Source: Oleiagrimonas sp964608595
GTDB taxonomy: Bacteria > Pseudomonadota > Gammaproteobacteria > Xanthomonadales > Rhodanobacteraceae
NCBI GenBank assembly: GCA_964608595.1
Contig: CAZSOU010000119.1
Span: 1-6,614 of the forward strand
Length of the DNA: 6,614 nt
Reading direction: 5' to 3'
Below, piece by piece: positions 1 to 5,524 of this stretch. Within the stretch, counting starts at the first letter, position 1. The number at the start of each line of letters is the position of its first letter. Under the pieces are notes generated by a model. It searched no databases. It had not been told where the DNA came from and worked only from the letters and a program-made list of their open reading frames with translations. The position numbers and the translations under genes are program-made.

Positions 1-6
1 CTTCTG

Positions 7-41
7 ATCGGTAATCGGCTGATGTCATCGGCTTCATTACA
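7..41. repeat. Outer 35-bp inverted repeat, left arm
   Basis: These 35 bases are the exact reverse complement of 6580-6614. They lie outside the MITE-like element at 43-183, so the inverted identity is larger than the element. The internal copy at 1760-1832 lacks this flank, so it is not part of the basic element. The arm contains ATCGG three times (from 7, 14 and 27). How far it continues to the left cannot be seen: positions 1-6 have no partner because the window stops at the other arm. Confidence 0.9.
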
Positions 42-42
42 G

Positions 43-183
43 GGAGCCTCGAAAAACCGTTGCACCCTGAAGTGACCTTTGTGGGAGGGGCCGGTGGCCC
101 CGACGGATCTTGCGGTACATCCTGTCGGGGCCACCGGCCCCTCCCACAGGAAACGCCGATGGTCCGCGGTTTTTCGAGGCTCC
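43..183. repeat. MITE-like palindromic element with nested REP pair (left, full-length copy)
   Basis: This 141-bp element has perfect 17-bp terminal inverted repeats (GGAGCCTCGAAAAACCG at 43-59, complement at 167-183). Inside is a second, 25-bp perfect inverted repeat (80-104 and 124-148). The inner arm reads GTGGGAGGGGCCGGTGG onward and has the GTGG-headed hairpin look of REP sequences. Two in opposite orientation form a BIME-like pair. The spacer 105-123 can pair further (GGAT/ATCC) with one bulged base. There is no coding capacity, so any movement would need a transposase supplied in trans; for REPs this is usually a REP-associated tyrosine transposase (family knowledge, not seen here). 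The right boundary touches the ligase stop codon at 184-186, so on the minus strand the element begins the ligase 3' UTR and could end its transcript. Confidence 0.85.
80..148. repeat. Inverted REP pair (BIME-like hairpin), left
   Basis: Two 25-bp arms (80-104 and 124-148) are perfect reverse complements around a 19-base spacer. Each arm itself contains a GGGGCC/GGCCCC mini-palindrome, which is typical of REP units. Either strand as RNA would fold into a very stable hairpin. The same pair recurs at 6475-6542 with a single-base deletion in one arm. Confidence 0.85.
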
Positions 184-1035
184 TCACCCGGGCGGAGGGC
201 CGCCCGGACGCATGTGCAGAAAGCGCGCGAAACGCGGCAGACCGGTGGACGTGAGGCCGTTGTAGCGATAGGTGACCCACGAGCCGACCGGCGGGGGATC
301 CGCGCGCTCGGCATCGGTGAACCCCGAGCCGATCGCAAACTCCCGACCATCGGGTGTGCGCACTTCGATCGAGCCCATCATCCCCGCAATCCGTCCGTGC
401 CCGGGATGAATGGCAATCACCTTGGCCTCCGCATCCCGGTACGGCTTGAGCTTCAGCAACCCCACCCCGCGACCGGCCCGGTAAGGTGCATCGCCACGAT
501 GCAGCACCAGGCCTTCACCTCCCTTGGCCAGCACCTTGTCCAGCGCCGCATGCAATGCCGTGTCATCATCGACGTGAAACTGGCGAATCGCCACCACCCA
601 CGGTTCGTCGATAGCCGCAACAACCCGCCGGATGGCCGGCACACGGCGGTCGAAATCGCCGCCATGTGCGGGCAGATCGAACACCCGGTAGCTGATCTGA
701 TGCCAGTCCGGGTCCTCCGGCCCGGCGCTGCGTACAATGGCTGAAGCACGCGAGAACTTGCCGTAACCCGCCCACAGTTCGCCGTCCATCGGAACATCCG
801 GCCAATTGCGCGTGAACCAGTCCGGCACACGCACGCGCTCGCCACCGCGCGTCCACAAGCGGTGGCCATCCCAATACCCGCGCACGCCGTCGAATTTCTC
901 GCTGACCCAATAGCGCGACAGGTCGACGCCGCCGTGATACACGTCCACCAGTTCCAGCGCCGGCGGCGTGCCGGCCCGGGCCACCGCTACAAAACACCAG
1001 ATACACACCCACCATGCCATCCGCCAACCGCGCAT
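184..1035 (-). CDS. Exported ATP-dependent DNA ligase (Lig E-like)
   Basis: Predicted 283-aa ATP-dependent DNA ligase, which seals nicked DNA through a ligase-adenylate intermediate. Motif I is EKFDG with nucleophile Lys47, motif III is DGELW (84-88), motif IIIa contains VFD (118-120), motif IV is EGLVLHR (174-180) and motif V is LLKLKP (193-198). A short OB-fold region follows (about 203-283). This is the minimal two-domain architecture without extra DNA-binding domains. The N-terminus (MRGWRMAWWVCIWCFVAVARA) looks like a signal peptide with an Ala-Arg-Ala cleavage site after residue 21, pointing to the periplasm, as described for Lig E-type enzymes. The start at 1035 is preferred over the longer frame (from 1170) because GGGAGG lies just upstream and the signal peptide begins there. 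The stop codon directly abuts the palindromic element at 43-183. It appears to be transcribed alone. The biological role of exported ligases is not settled; uptake or extracellular DNA handling has been proposed. Confidence 0.9.
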   Translation of the reverse strand: MRGWRMAWWVCIWCFVAVARAGTPPALELVDVYHGGVDLSRYWVSEKFDGVRGYWDGHRLWTRGGERVRVPDWFTRNWPDVPMDGELWAGYGKFSRASAIVRSAGPEDPDWHQISYRVFDLPAHGGDFDRRVPAIRRVVAAIDEPWVVAIRQFHVDDDTALHAALDKVLAKGGEGLVLHRGDAPYRAGRGVGLLKLKPYRDAEAKVIAIHPGHGRIAGMMGSIEVRTPDGREFAIGSGFTDAERADPPPVGSWVTYRYNGLTSTGLPRFARFLHMRPGGPPPG

Positions 1036-1218
1036 GCCCTCGCCTCCCGTTCTCGGTTGCAAGGCATCATTCTCGCCGGGGCAGCACCATCCCGCTGCCC
1101 GACATCGCACCCGCGGCATGTCGGTACATGTGGAATCTGCCGTAGGAAAAGCCCGATCGACCTTCCCCATCTACCCATGACCGGGCGCTGTCGCTACCAT
1201 GTACGACTTCGTCACGCC

Positions 1219-1295
<77 letters not shown>

Positions 1296-1318
1296 TTTCT
1301 CCCGGCTGCACTGCCCGC

Positions 1319-2008
1319 ATGAACGCCGTAGAAATCGAAGCCGCCATTGCGGCACTGGCAGAGCAGCCCTTTGACGCGGCCGAGTTTCCGTTCACCTTTC
1401 TGGAAGCCTTCGGCAACAAAGTCGAGACGACCATCAAGCGGCTGCGCGGCAAGCACAACAAGTCCGACGTGGAAGGCGGCGTCCTGCAGCGCAACAACAT
1501 CCATCTGGCCACCTGCGAGGCCGGTCAAGTCGAGGCCACGCTCAAGGCCTTGCTGGCCAGCCCCAAGACCACCGATCCGCGTGCCCGAATCAAGTTCGTG
1601 CTGGCCACCGACGGTCAATGGCTGGAAGCCGAGGACCTGACCAGCGGCGAGACGCTGGCCACGGCGTTCACCGACCTGGCCGAGCACTTCGCCTTCTTCC
1701 TGCCGCTGGCCGTGTGGGTGGCGTGCGAAACATGGGGCTTCGGTGCGCTTTCCACACCGGGAACCTCGAAAAACCGTTGCATCCGGCCCCTCCCACAGGA
1801 AACTCCCATGATCCGCGGTTTTTCGAGGTTCCTCACCTGGCTGCGCAGCCTGAACTACCTGCGCAATGCATGCGCTCACTACGCCAGGTTGTGGAATCGC
1901 AACATCATTGACCAGCCGAGCCTGTCCGGCACGGGCGCGCCGGCTGCTTGGGAAGCGGTCCGGGAAAACATCCAGACGGCAGATACAAAGAACCCCTCCG
2001 CCATCTGA
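1319..2008 (+). pseudogene. Chimeric remnant: MmeI-like DNA methyltransferase N-terminus fused to Abi_2/HEPN C-terminus
   Basis: One open frame of 229 codons joins pieces of two unrelated defence genes. Residues 1 to about 130 (LAEQPFDAAEFPFTFLEAFG, then GGVLQRNNIH, FVLATDG and AEDLTSGET) match the N-terminal domain of large MmeI-like class I DNA methyltransferases. The SAM-binding and catalytic domains are absent. From about residue 131 (VWVACETWGFGALST) and again at 174-200 (WLRSLNYLRNACAHYARLWN) it matches the C-terminal half of Abi_2 (AbiD/F-like) abortive infection proteins. The HEPN RNase-type motif RNACAH (182-187) is present. Between the Abi_2 blocks, residues about 148-171 are encoded by the palindromic element at 1760-1832. 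The usual Abi_2 C-terminal end after the DQP motif is not recognisable. ATG 1319 is used because it begins the methyltransferase homology; upstream codons run back into the tRNA. A functional product is unlikely: the methyltransferase has no catalytic core and the HEPN fold lacks its first half. Confidence 0.8.
1760..1832. repeat. MITE-like element, internally deleted 73-bp copy
   Basis: Perfect 17-bp terminal inverted repeats (GGAACCTCGAAAAACCG at 1760-1776, complement at 1816-1832) match the elements at 43-183 and 6440-6578. About 68 bp of the core are missing: the whole first REP and the start of the second. What remains is the CGGCCCCTCCCACAGGAAA stretch and the right end. It lies within the Abi_2 part of the chimeric gene and is read through without a stop. 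The bases just right of the element (TCACC) also follow the left full-length copy, so the true boundary may be a few bases longer. Confidence 0.85.
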
Positions 2009-2177
2009 AGGCTTGCGCCAACAACGGGAGGGGTCGTGTTGCGGTCATGGTAATGCGCACGGCAGCCGGCTGCCAGTGACATGCAACGGTCAAGACATCC
2101 TTGGCAGTTCGGACTATGGGCTGGCGCCTCATTCAGTCGTCAAAGATTTCCTGACAACTGCCAGCGACCACCCGCAC

Positions 2178-2220
2178 CAGCCAAACGGCTGCAGTAGACT
2201 GACTACAAGTGATTACAAGA
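2178..2220. promoter_or_regulatory. Candidate operator/leader of the toxin-antitoxin operon
   Basis: Just upstream of the antitoxin are a 5-bp stem palindrome (CAGCC-AAAC-GGCTG, 2178-2191) and two adjacent decamers that differ at two positions (GACTACAAGT at 2201-2210 and GATTACAAGA at 2211-2220). RHH antitoxins usually repress their own operon by binding short repeated sites next to the promoter, so these are reasonable operator candidates. I cannot assign convincing -35 and -10 boxes. AAGAG at 2217-2221 may also serve as the ribosome binding site for the GTG start at 2229. Confidence 0.35.
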
Positions 2221-2228
2221 GCATCGTC

Positions 2229-2486
2229 GTGCCCAAGCCATCGACTACCTCACCCATGACTGTCCGCACCGCGCAAAGCACCGTCGACGAACTCGACGCG
2301 CTGGCCGAGGCCATGCACCGTTCGCGCAATTACGTGGTGAACGAGGCGATCGAGGAGTACGTCGCCAGCAAAAAATGGCAGATCGAGCGTATTCAGGCCG
2401 GAATCAAGGCCTTGGAAGAAGGCCGCGTGCGTCCAGCCGAAGAAGTGTTTGCCGAGATCGCAGCCAAATACGGCTGGGATCGTTGA
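2229..2486 (+). CDS. Ribbon-helix-helix antitoxin of a type II TA pair
   Basis: An 85-aa CopG/ParD-like antitoxin. The RHH fold lies at about residues 10-46: a short beta-strand (MTVRTAQST), a helix (VDELDALAEAM), then RSRNYVVNEAIEEYV. The C-terminal tail (QIERIQAGIKALEEGRVRPA onward) resembles the toxin-binding tails of this family. It would bind DNA as a dimer, repress the operon and neutralise the downstream toxin. Its stop overlaps the toxin ATG by one base (TGATG), indicating translational coupling. I chose GTG 2229 because homologues usually carry a short Ser/Thr-rich lead before MTVR and because AAGAG lies 7 bases upstream. ATG 2256 is the alternative and has no Shine-Dalgarno sequence. 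The same frame stays open upstream to about 1866, but that part is not protein-like. Confidence 0.88.
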   Translation: MPKPSTTSPMTVRTAQSTVDELDALAEAMHRSRNYVVNEAIEEYVASKKWQIERIQAGIKALEEGRVRPAEEVFAEIAAKYGWDR

Positions 2487-2797
2487 TGCGGCTGATCATT
2501 ACCGAGCCCGCCGAGCAGGACCTGCGCGACATGGTCGCTTACATCGCAGCTGACAACCCGTCAGCCGCCCGCGCCGTGTACCAAAAGGTCGTTGCAACGG
2601 CACAGCATCTCGCGGATTTACCTGCGTTGGGCCGCACTGGCCAGTTGCCCGATACGCGTGAACTGCTGGTGTCTGGTTTGCCGTACTTGATCGTCTATCG
2701 CGTCCACCGCGACACCATTGCCGTACTTGCGGTTCCACATACGGCACGCGACATTGCGCATCTGCTCAAACAACGCAACGAGAATGGCGACGAATGA
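2486..2797 (+). CDS. RelE/ParE-family toxin
   Basis: A 103-aa toxin of the ParE/RelE superfamily. It begins MRLIITEPAEQDLRDMVAYI, with the typical first strand and long helix. It continues with LADLPALGRTGQLPDTRELL (43-62) and the conserved core VSGLPYLIVYRV (62-73), ending in strand IAVLAVPHTAR (78-88). The length is normal for the family and I see no break. ParE members usually poison gyrase and RelE members cleave mRNA. The GR...G...TREL...GLPY pattern fits the ParE side, but the target cannot be told from sequence alone. It is translated from an ATG overlapping the antitoxin stop, as in a standard antitoxin-first operon. It is the only intact gene unit in the otherwise broken island after the tRNA, consistent with TA addiction preserving it. 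Its stop codon lies in a 10-bp tandem repeat (2794-2833). Confidence 0.9.
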   Translation: MRLIITEPAEQDLRDMVAYIAADNPSAARAVYQKVVATAQHLADLPALGRTGQLPDTRELLVSGLPYLIVYRVHRDTIAVLAVPHTARDIAHLLKQRNENGDE

Positions 2798-2833
2798 GCG
2801 GCTATGCGCATCTATGAGCGCTTATGAGCAACC
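2794..2833. repeat. Four-copy 10-bp tandem repeat
   Basis: Four successive decamers start with ATGAGC or ATGCGC at an exact 10-base period: ATGAGCGGCT, ATGCGCATCT, ATGAGCGCTT and ATGAGCAACC (2794, 2804, 2814, 2824). The first overlaps the toxin stop codon. The repeat sits between the TA operon and the next gene remnant. The period is about one helical turn, so the repeats lie on one DNA face, which suits a protein-binding site, but degenerate duplication is equally possible. Confidence 0.5.
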
Positions 2834-2843
2834 CGGGATTTGA

Positions 2844-3089
2844 TTTTTTGAAGCTCAAAGGGGGAAACGCCATGCTTTTGAGGATCTGAACGAGGTCATC
2901 ACGGCCTTCGTGCAGGACAAGCCATCCCTCGAACATGGCCTGTTCGACCAGGAAAACACCTTGCCCGAGGAATTGACGCAAATGCGCCTGGGCAAGATCG
3001 TGCGCGACCGCTACCCGGAACTTTCCGAAGCCGACCAGGAAGCCGTGCGCGAACATGCCGAGGCCAGGTTGCGCCCAGACACATGCTGA
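2844..3089 (+). pseudogene. C-terminal remnant of an unidentified protein
   Basis: An open stretch of 81 codons after a stop at 2841, with no credible start. It reads FEDLNEVITAFVQDKPSLEH, then GLFDQENTLPEE, LGKIVRDRYPELSEADQEAV, and ends at a TGA at 3087-3089. The composition is that of a real soluble, acidic, helical protein, and the lack of a start with a natural-looking end suggests the tail of a longer gene. Given the neighbouring methyltransferase and Abi pieces, a helicase or nuclease subunit of a restriction-type cluster is possible, but I cannot identify the family. A short ATG frame at 2825 (MSNPGFDFLKLKGGNAMLL) runs into it out of frame and could be its frameshifted upstream part. 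The 3' end overlaps the minus-strand frame at 3011-3418. Confidence 0.5.
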
Positions 3090-3418
3090 GCGCCAGCCAC
3101 TGACGTCCACACACAGCGTTGAAACCGTTCAGGCGCCCGGTCCTTTCGTCCCGCCCCGAACTCGGCAAAGACGGCGTGGATACGTTTGGGCTGATCGGCA
3201 CGCAGAGCTTGCTGGCGCTGCCGCAGGGCCAGCATTTGCTCGCGCAGACTCTCGATGCGGGAGTGGTTGTTGCCGGCTTTTTCCTCGTCGTCGATGGCAG
3301 TGGCACACTTGGCGATTTCCTGCCCCAGCAGCTCGATAGCCACTTCCATGTTGATGCCGTTGATGTACGGGAAAGCCGAACCCGGGCTTTTCCCTATGGC
3401 AGGTGCCTGTGCCTTCAT
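3011..3418 (-). CDS. Hypothetical protein with helical N-terminal half, probably with a scrambled 3' end
   Basis: A 135-codon frame I cannot assign to a named family. Residues about 20-85 look like genuine protein: YINGINMEVAIELLGQEIAK, then a charged, Gln-rich helical stretch (SLREQMLALRQRQQALRADQ) that could form a coiled coil. From about residue 90 the composition changes to Arg/Trp/Cys-rich, and from about residue 110 the frame is simply antisense to the plus-strand remnant ending at 3089. The original C-terminus was therefore probably lost by rearrangement. ATG 3418 has no clear ribosome binding site; Met24 (3349) is an alternative start. A related reading frame upstream on the same strand (from 3488, MVSLGNIPTYILDIRSEL) is in another frame and may be debris of the same locus. 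Confidence 0.45.
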   Translation of the reverse strand: MKAQAPAIGKSPGSAFPYINGINMEVAIELLGQEIAKCATAIDDEEKAGNNHSRIESLREQMLALRQRQQALRADQPKRIHAVFAEFGAGRKDRAPERFQRCVWTSVAGAQHVSGRNLASACSRTASWSASESSG

Positions 3419-3530
3419 GCTGCCAGTCTACCGATAGCTCGGAGCGAATGTCGAGAATGTAAGTGGGAATGTTTCCGAGGGAAACCATGGCGCAATACCA
3501 CCAAGCCCATCCTGCACAAGGGCCCTCTGA

Positions 3531-4484
3531 TCAACGCTCCGCACCCGCACGCTGCTTCGCCACCTCCGCCCGAAACTGCTTCCGCGCCTTGTCGGCATAA
3601 TCCCGACACCCCTGCCTGTCGATCAAGGCGTCTGCCCGCCCGTTTTTGCGTTCGGCAACACGCGCCCAGAAATTCACCATGCCGGGATGCGGCGCGAGCG
3701 GGATGTCGCAAGGCAGCGCCGCCACGGTTGAAAAGCTGTGTTGAAAATCCTTGACGACATCCGGATATTCGGTATTCCCGAGCAGTTGGTATCCGGGTGC
3801 GGACAAGCTGCCGACATCCACCATGTGCAGGCACCGTTTGCGCTCGCATGACGTCCACGTCCATGTCGTGTTGCCTTTGGTGTGCCCGGGCGTGGCGTGC
3901 GCCGTGAGCACCAAATCTCCCAGATGCAGACGCTCACCGTCCCCCACCGTACGTCCCACACGCACTGCGGCGTAGGGGAACCGGTCGCCGTATTGCGGAT
4001 CATCGTGACCTCCGCGTTCCAGCAGGGGAGCGTCGGCAGCACTTGCAATCACCTGCGCTCCGGTGTCACGCGCAAGTTGCGCGATGTCGCCGGCATGATC
4101 GAAATGCGCATGCGTGTTCAATATCCACTTGATGTCGTGCAGATCGACGCCAAGCTGCCGGATGTTCGCCTCGATCAATGCCGCGTCACCCGGAACACCA
4201 CCGTCAATCAGGACATCGCCGGTCGGTGCAGTGATGAGGAACACGCCAAGGCCCCGCGGTCCGACATACCAGGTATCGCCGTAGATTCGAAACGGTTTCT
4301 GCGGCGCCGTCCACGAGGGATACCCCGCGATATTCTTTTGCTCCGAGGCCGGCATGTGAAACGCGGCGTTCGCCTGTGCCGGCGCAGCCGACGTCGCCGG
4401 CGCGTCTTGCGGGATCACACCGGCAATCACGATGAAAACCAGCAGCAGATGCATCATCACGTCCGTCTCACGAATTCGCATCAT
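3531..4484 (-). CDS. Subclass B3 metallo-beta-lactamase, L1-like
   Basis: A 317-aa MBL-fold hydrolase with all zinc ligands of subclass B3. HAHFDH gives His125, His127, Asp129 and His130; PGHTKGNTTWTW gives His201; APHPG gives His266. L1-type features are SLSAPGYQLLGN (226-237), with the serines where L1 has Ser221/223, and a likely disulfide pair Cys259 (ALPCD) and Cys293 (QGCRDY) as in Stenotrophomonas L1. The RALPCD/PHPG block and the KxYAD-like tail also match L1. The N-terminus has a hydrophobic stretch (LLLVFIVIAGVI, 13-24) consistent with export to the periplasm. Expected role: zinc-dependent beta-lactam hydrolysis, with broad carbapenemase activity typical of B3 enzymes, although environmental members can be weak. 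Starts at 4484, 4481, 4457 and 4454 are all possible, none with a strong ribosome site. A TATATT box (4489-4494) just upstream could favour the downstream pair. There is no regulator next to it and no mobile cassette around it, so it looks like a resident chromosomal gene. Confidence 0.9.
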   Translation of the reverse strand: MMRIRETDVMMHLLLVFIVIAGVIPQDAPATSAAPAQANAAFHMPASEQKNIAGYPSWTAPQKPFRIYGDTWYVGPRGLGVFLITAPTGDVLIDGGVPGDAALIEANIRQLGVDLHDIKWILNTHAHFDHAGDIAQLARDTGAQVIASAADAPLLERGGHDDPQYGDRFPYAAVRVGRTVGDGERLHLGDLVLTAHATPGHTKGNTTWTWTSCERKRCLHMVDVGSLSAPGYQLLGNTEYPDVVKDFQHSFSTVAALPCDIPLAPHPGMVNFWARVAERKNGRADALIDRQGCRDYADKARKQFRAEVAKQRAGAER

Positions 4485-4711
4485 TCGAATATATCAGCGC
4501 ACGCGGTGTCCGGCCCGTCTCCGGCTGCACGCAGCCATGCCTCGCTCTTGCATCCGTCGCTGTTGCGTTTGCGCTGCGCGGTCACCTTGGCTCTCTTGTT
4601 CCTTTCTCCCACCTCGTCAAAGCAATGATGAATGGCTTGCCGAGGTGTCCGTGAAACAGGAGCCGGTTCAAAAGGCGCGGGCCAATCGCTTGGAATTCCT
4701 TGACCGCGTCG
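4485..4711. other. Non-coding interval between beta-lactamase and permease
   Basis: These 227 bases carry no frame I would call a gene on either strand. Short frames here are antisense to, or extensions past, the neighbouring minus-strand genes. The interval probably holds the beta-lactamase promoter (TATATT at 4489-4494 on the minus strand is the only -10-like box noted, without a good -35). No convincing terminator follows the permease stop at 4712. Confidence 0.4.
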
Positions 4712-5431
4712 TCAGGCATGCGCTTGCCACAGTAACGCTGCCCCAACGAAGACCAGCCCGACGTGCACACACGTGATGAATGTCTTGGCGTGAAAACGCC
4801 TGTTTACCGCACGTCCCGCAAAAATGGCGATGACCACGACCGGCAGCGTGAGCAGATAGTAACGCGTTACCGACGAGACCCACAGACCAGCCACCCAATA
4901 GCCGAACATCACGACGATACTGGCGGGGAGGAAGTAACCCTGCAGCGTGGCCCTGAAGTGCTGCGGAGACCAGCGGCGAAGCGTGCCGTACGCCACCAGC
5001 GGCGGGCCATTCATGCCGTAGGCCCCACCGAGAATGCCCGCGACAAAACCGAAAACCGGCGCAGCCTTTTCCGTTCTCAGGGTTGCGGGTGTCTTGTTGA
5101 GCAGGAAGAAAGCAGAGAACGCGATGATGATCACTCCCAGAGCAACCTTTACGGTTTTCTCCGGTACTGCTGCAAGCAACCACAGCCCGATCGGGATGCC
5201 GACACAACTGGACGCGAACAGCAACCCCGCGCTCCGAAAATGCAAATGCCGCCAGTCCTGGGCGACCGCCACCGAAGCGACCGTGATTGAGACAAGAACC
5301 GCAACAGGTGCCGCCACATCAATTGGCATGACAAGCGCCAGAAGTGGAACTGCCACCAATGCCTCACCGAAGCCGAACGCAGAGCGAATGAATGTAGCCA
5401 CGAAGATTACGGCCATTACAATTACGAGCAT
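4712..5431 (-). CDS. TSUP (TauE/SafE-type) membrane transporter
   Basis: A 239-aa integral membrane protein of the TSUP family, whose members move sulfite, sulfoacetate or other organic sulfur anions across the inner membrane. The N-terminal half has the family signature SAFGFGEALVAVPLLAL (17-33). The second half has the internal-repeat counterpart GGAYGMNGPPLVAYG (135-149). About seven to eight hydrophobic segments are visible (about 1-14, 23-37, 40-57, 70-89, 95-111, 127-137, 168-188, 192-206, 222-235), as usual for the family. I start it at ATG 5431, where the first membrane segment begins and GGGAA lies upstream. A longer frame to 5512 would begin inside the hairpin at 5487-5509 and adds residues of no membrane character. 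The substrate cannot be predicted; nearby genes are not obviously sulfur-related. Confidence 0.88.
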   Translation of the reverse strand: MLVIVMAVIFVATFIRSAFGFGEALVAVPLLALVMPIDVAAPVAVLVSITVASVAVAQDWRHLHFRSAGLLFASSCVGIPIGLWLLAAVPEKTVKVALGVIIIAFSAFFLLNKTPATLRTEKAAPVFGFVAGILGGAYGMNGPPLVAYGTLRRWSPQHFRATLQGYFLPASIVVMFGYWVAGLWVSSVTRYYLLTLPVVVIAIFAGRAVNRRFHAKTFITCVHVGLVFVGAALLWQAHA

Positions 5432-5486
5432 TACATTCCCGAATGTGCCTGAACGTCTCGAAGCATGTCCCATGCTTGAAATCAAC

Positions 5487-5509
5487 GGCGGCGGGTTCTT
5501 CCCGCCGCC
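5487..5509 (-). terminator. Hairpin, probable terminator of the 5525-6118 gene
   Basis: A perfect 9-bp GC stem with a 5-base loop (GGCGGCGGG-TTCTT-CCCGCCGCC). It begins 15 bases downstream of the stop codon of the minus-strand membrane protein gene. The sequence after it on the minus strand (GTTGATTTC) is only mildly T-rich, so it is a weak intrinsic terminator or an RNA-stabilising stem. It lies upstream of the chosen permease start. Confidence 0.6.
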
Positions 5510-5524
5510 CACTTGACTGAATCG

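Noticed and set aside
43..183. CRISPR array or phage attachment site
   Set aside because: Repeats are inverted and nested rather than spaced direct repeats, and no cas or integrase gene is visible in the window.
79..744. Long plus-strand open frame opposite the ligase
   Set aside because: Antisense to a ligase with all catalytic motifs; its start lies inside the palindromic element and the protein is Arg/Pro/His-rich with no domain.
1866..2228. Long upstream extension of the antitoxin frame
   Set aside because: Antitoxin-like sequence begins only at about 2229-2256; the upstream part overlaps the Abi remnant in another frame and is not protein-like.
4432..4776. Plus-strand frame across the beta-lactamase-permease gap
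   Set aside because: Ends antisense to both neighbours, low-complexity Arg/Ser content, no ribosome site; I treat the gap as non-coding.
5432..5512. 27-codon N-terminal extension of the TSUP permease
   Set aside because: The start would lie at the foot of the 5487-5509 hairpin, the residues are not membrane-like, and ATG 5431 has a better ribosome site.
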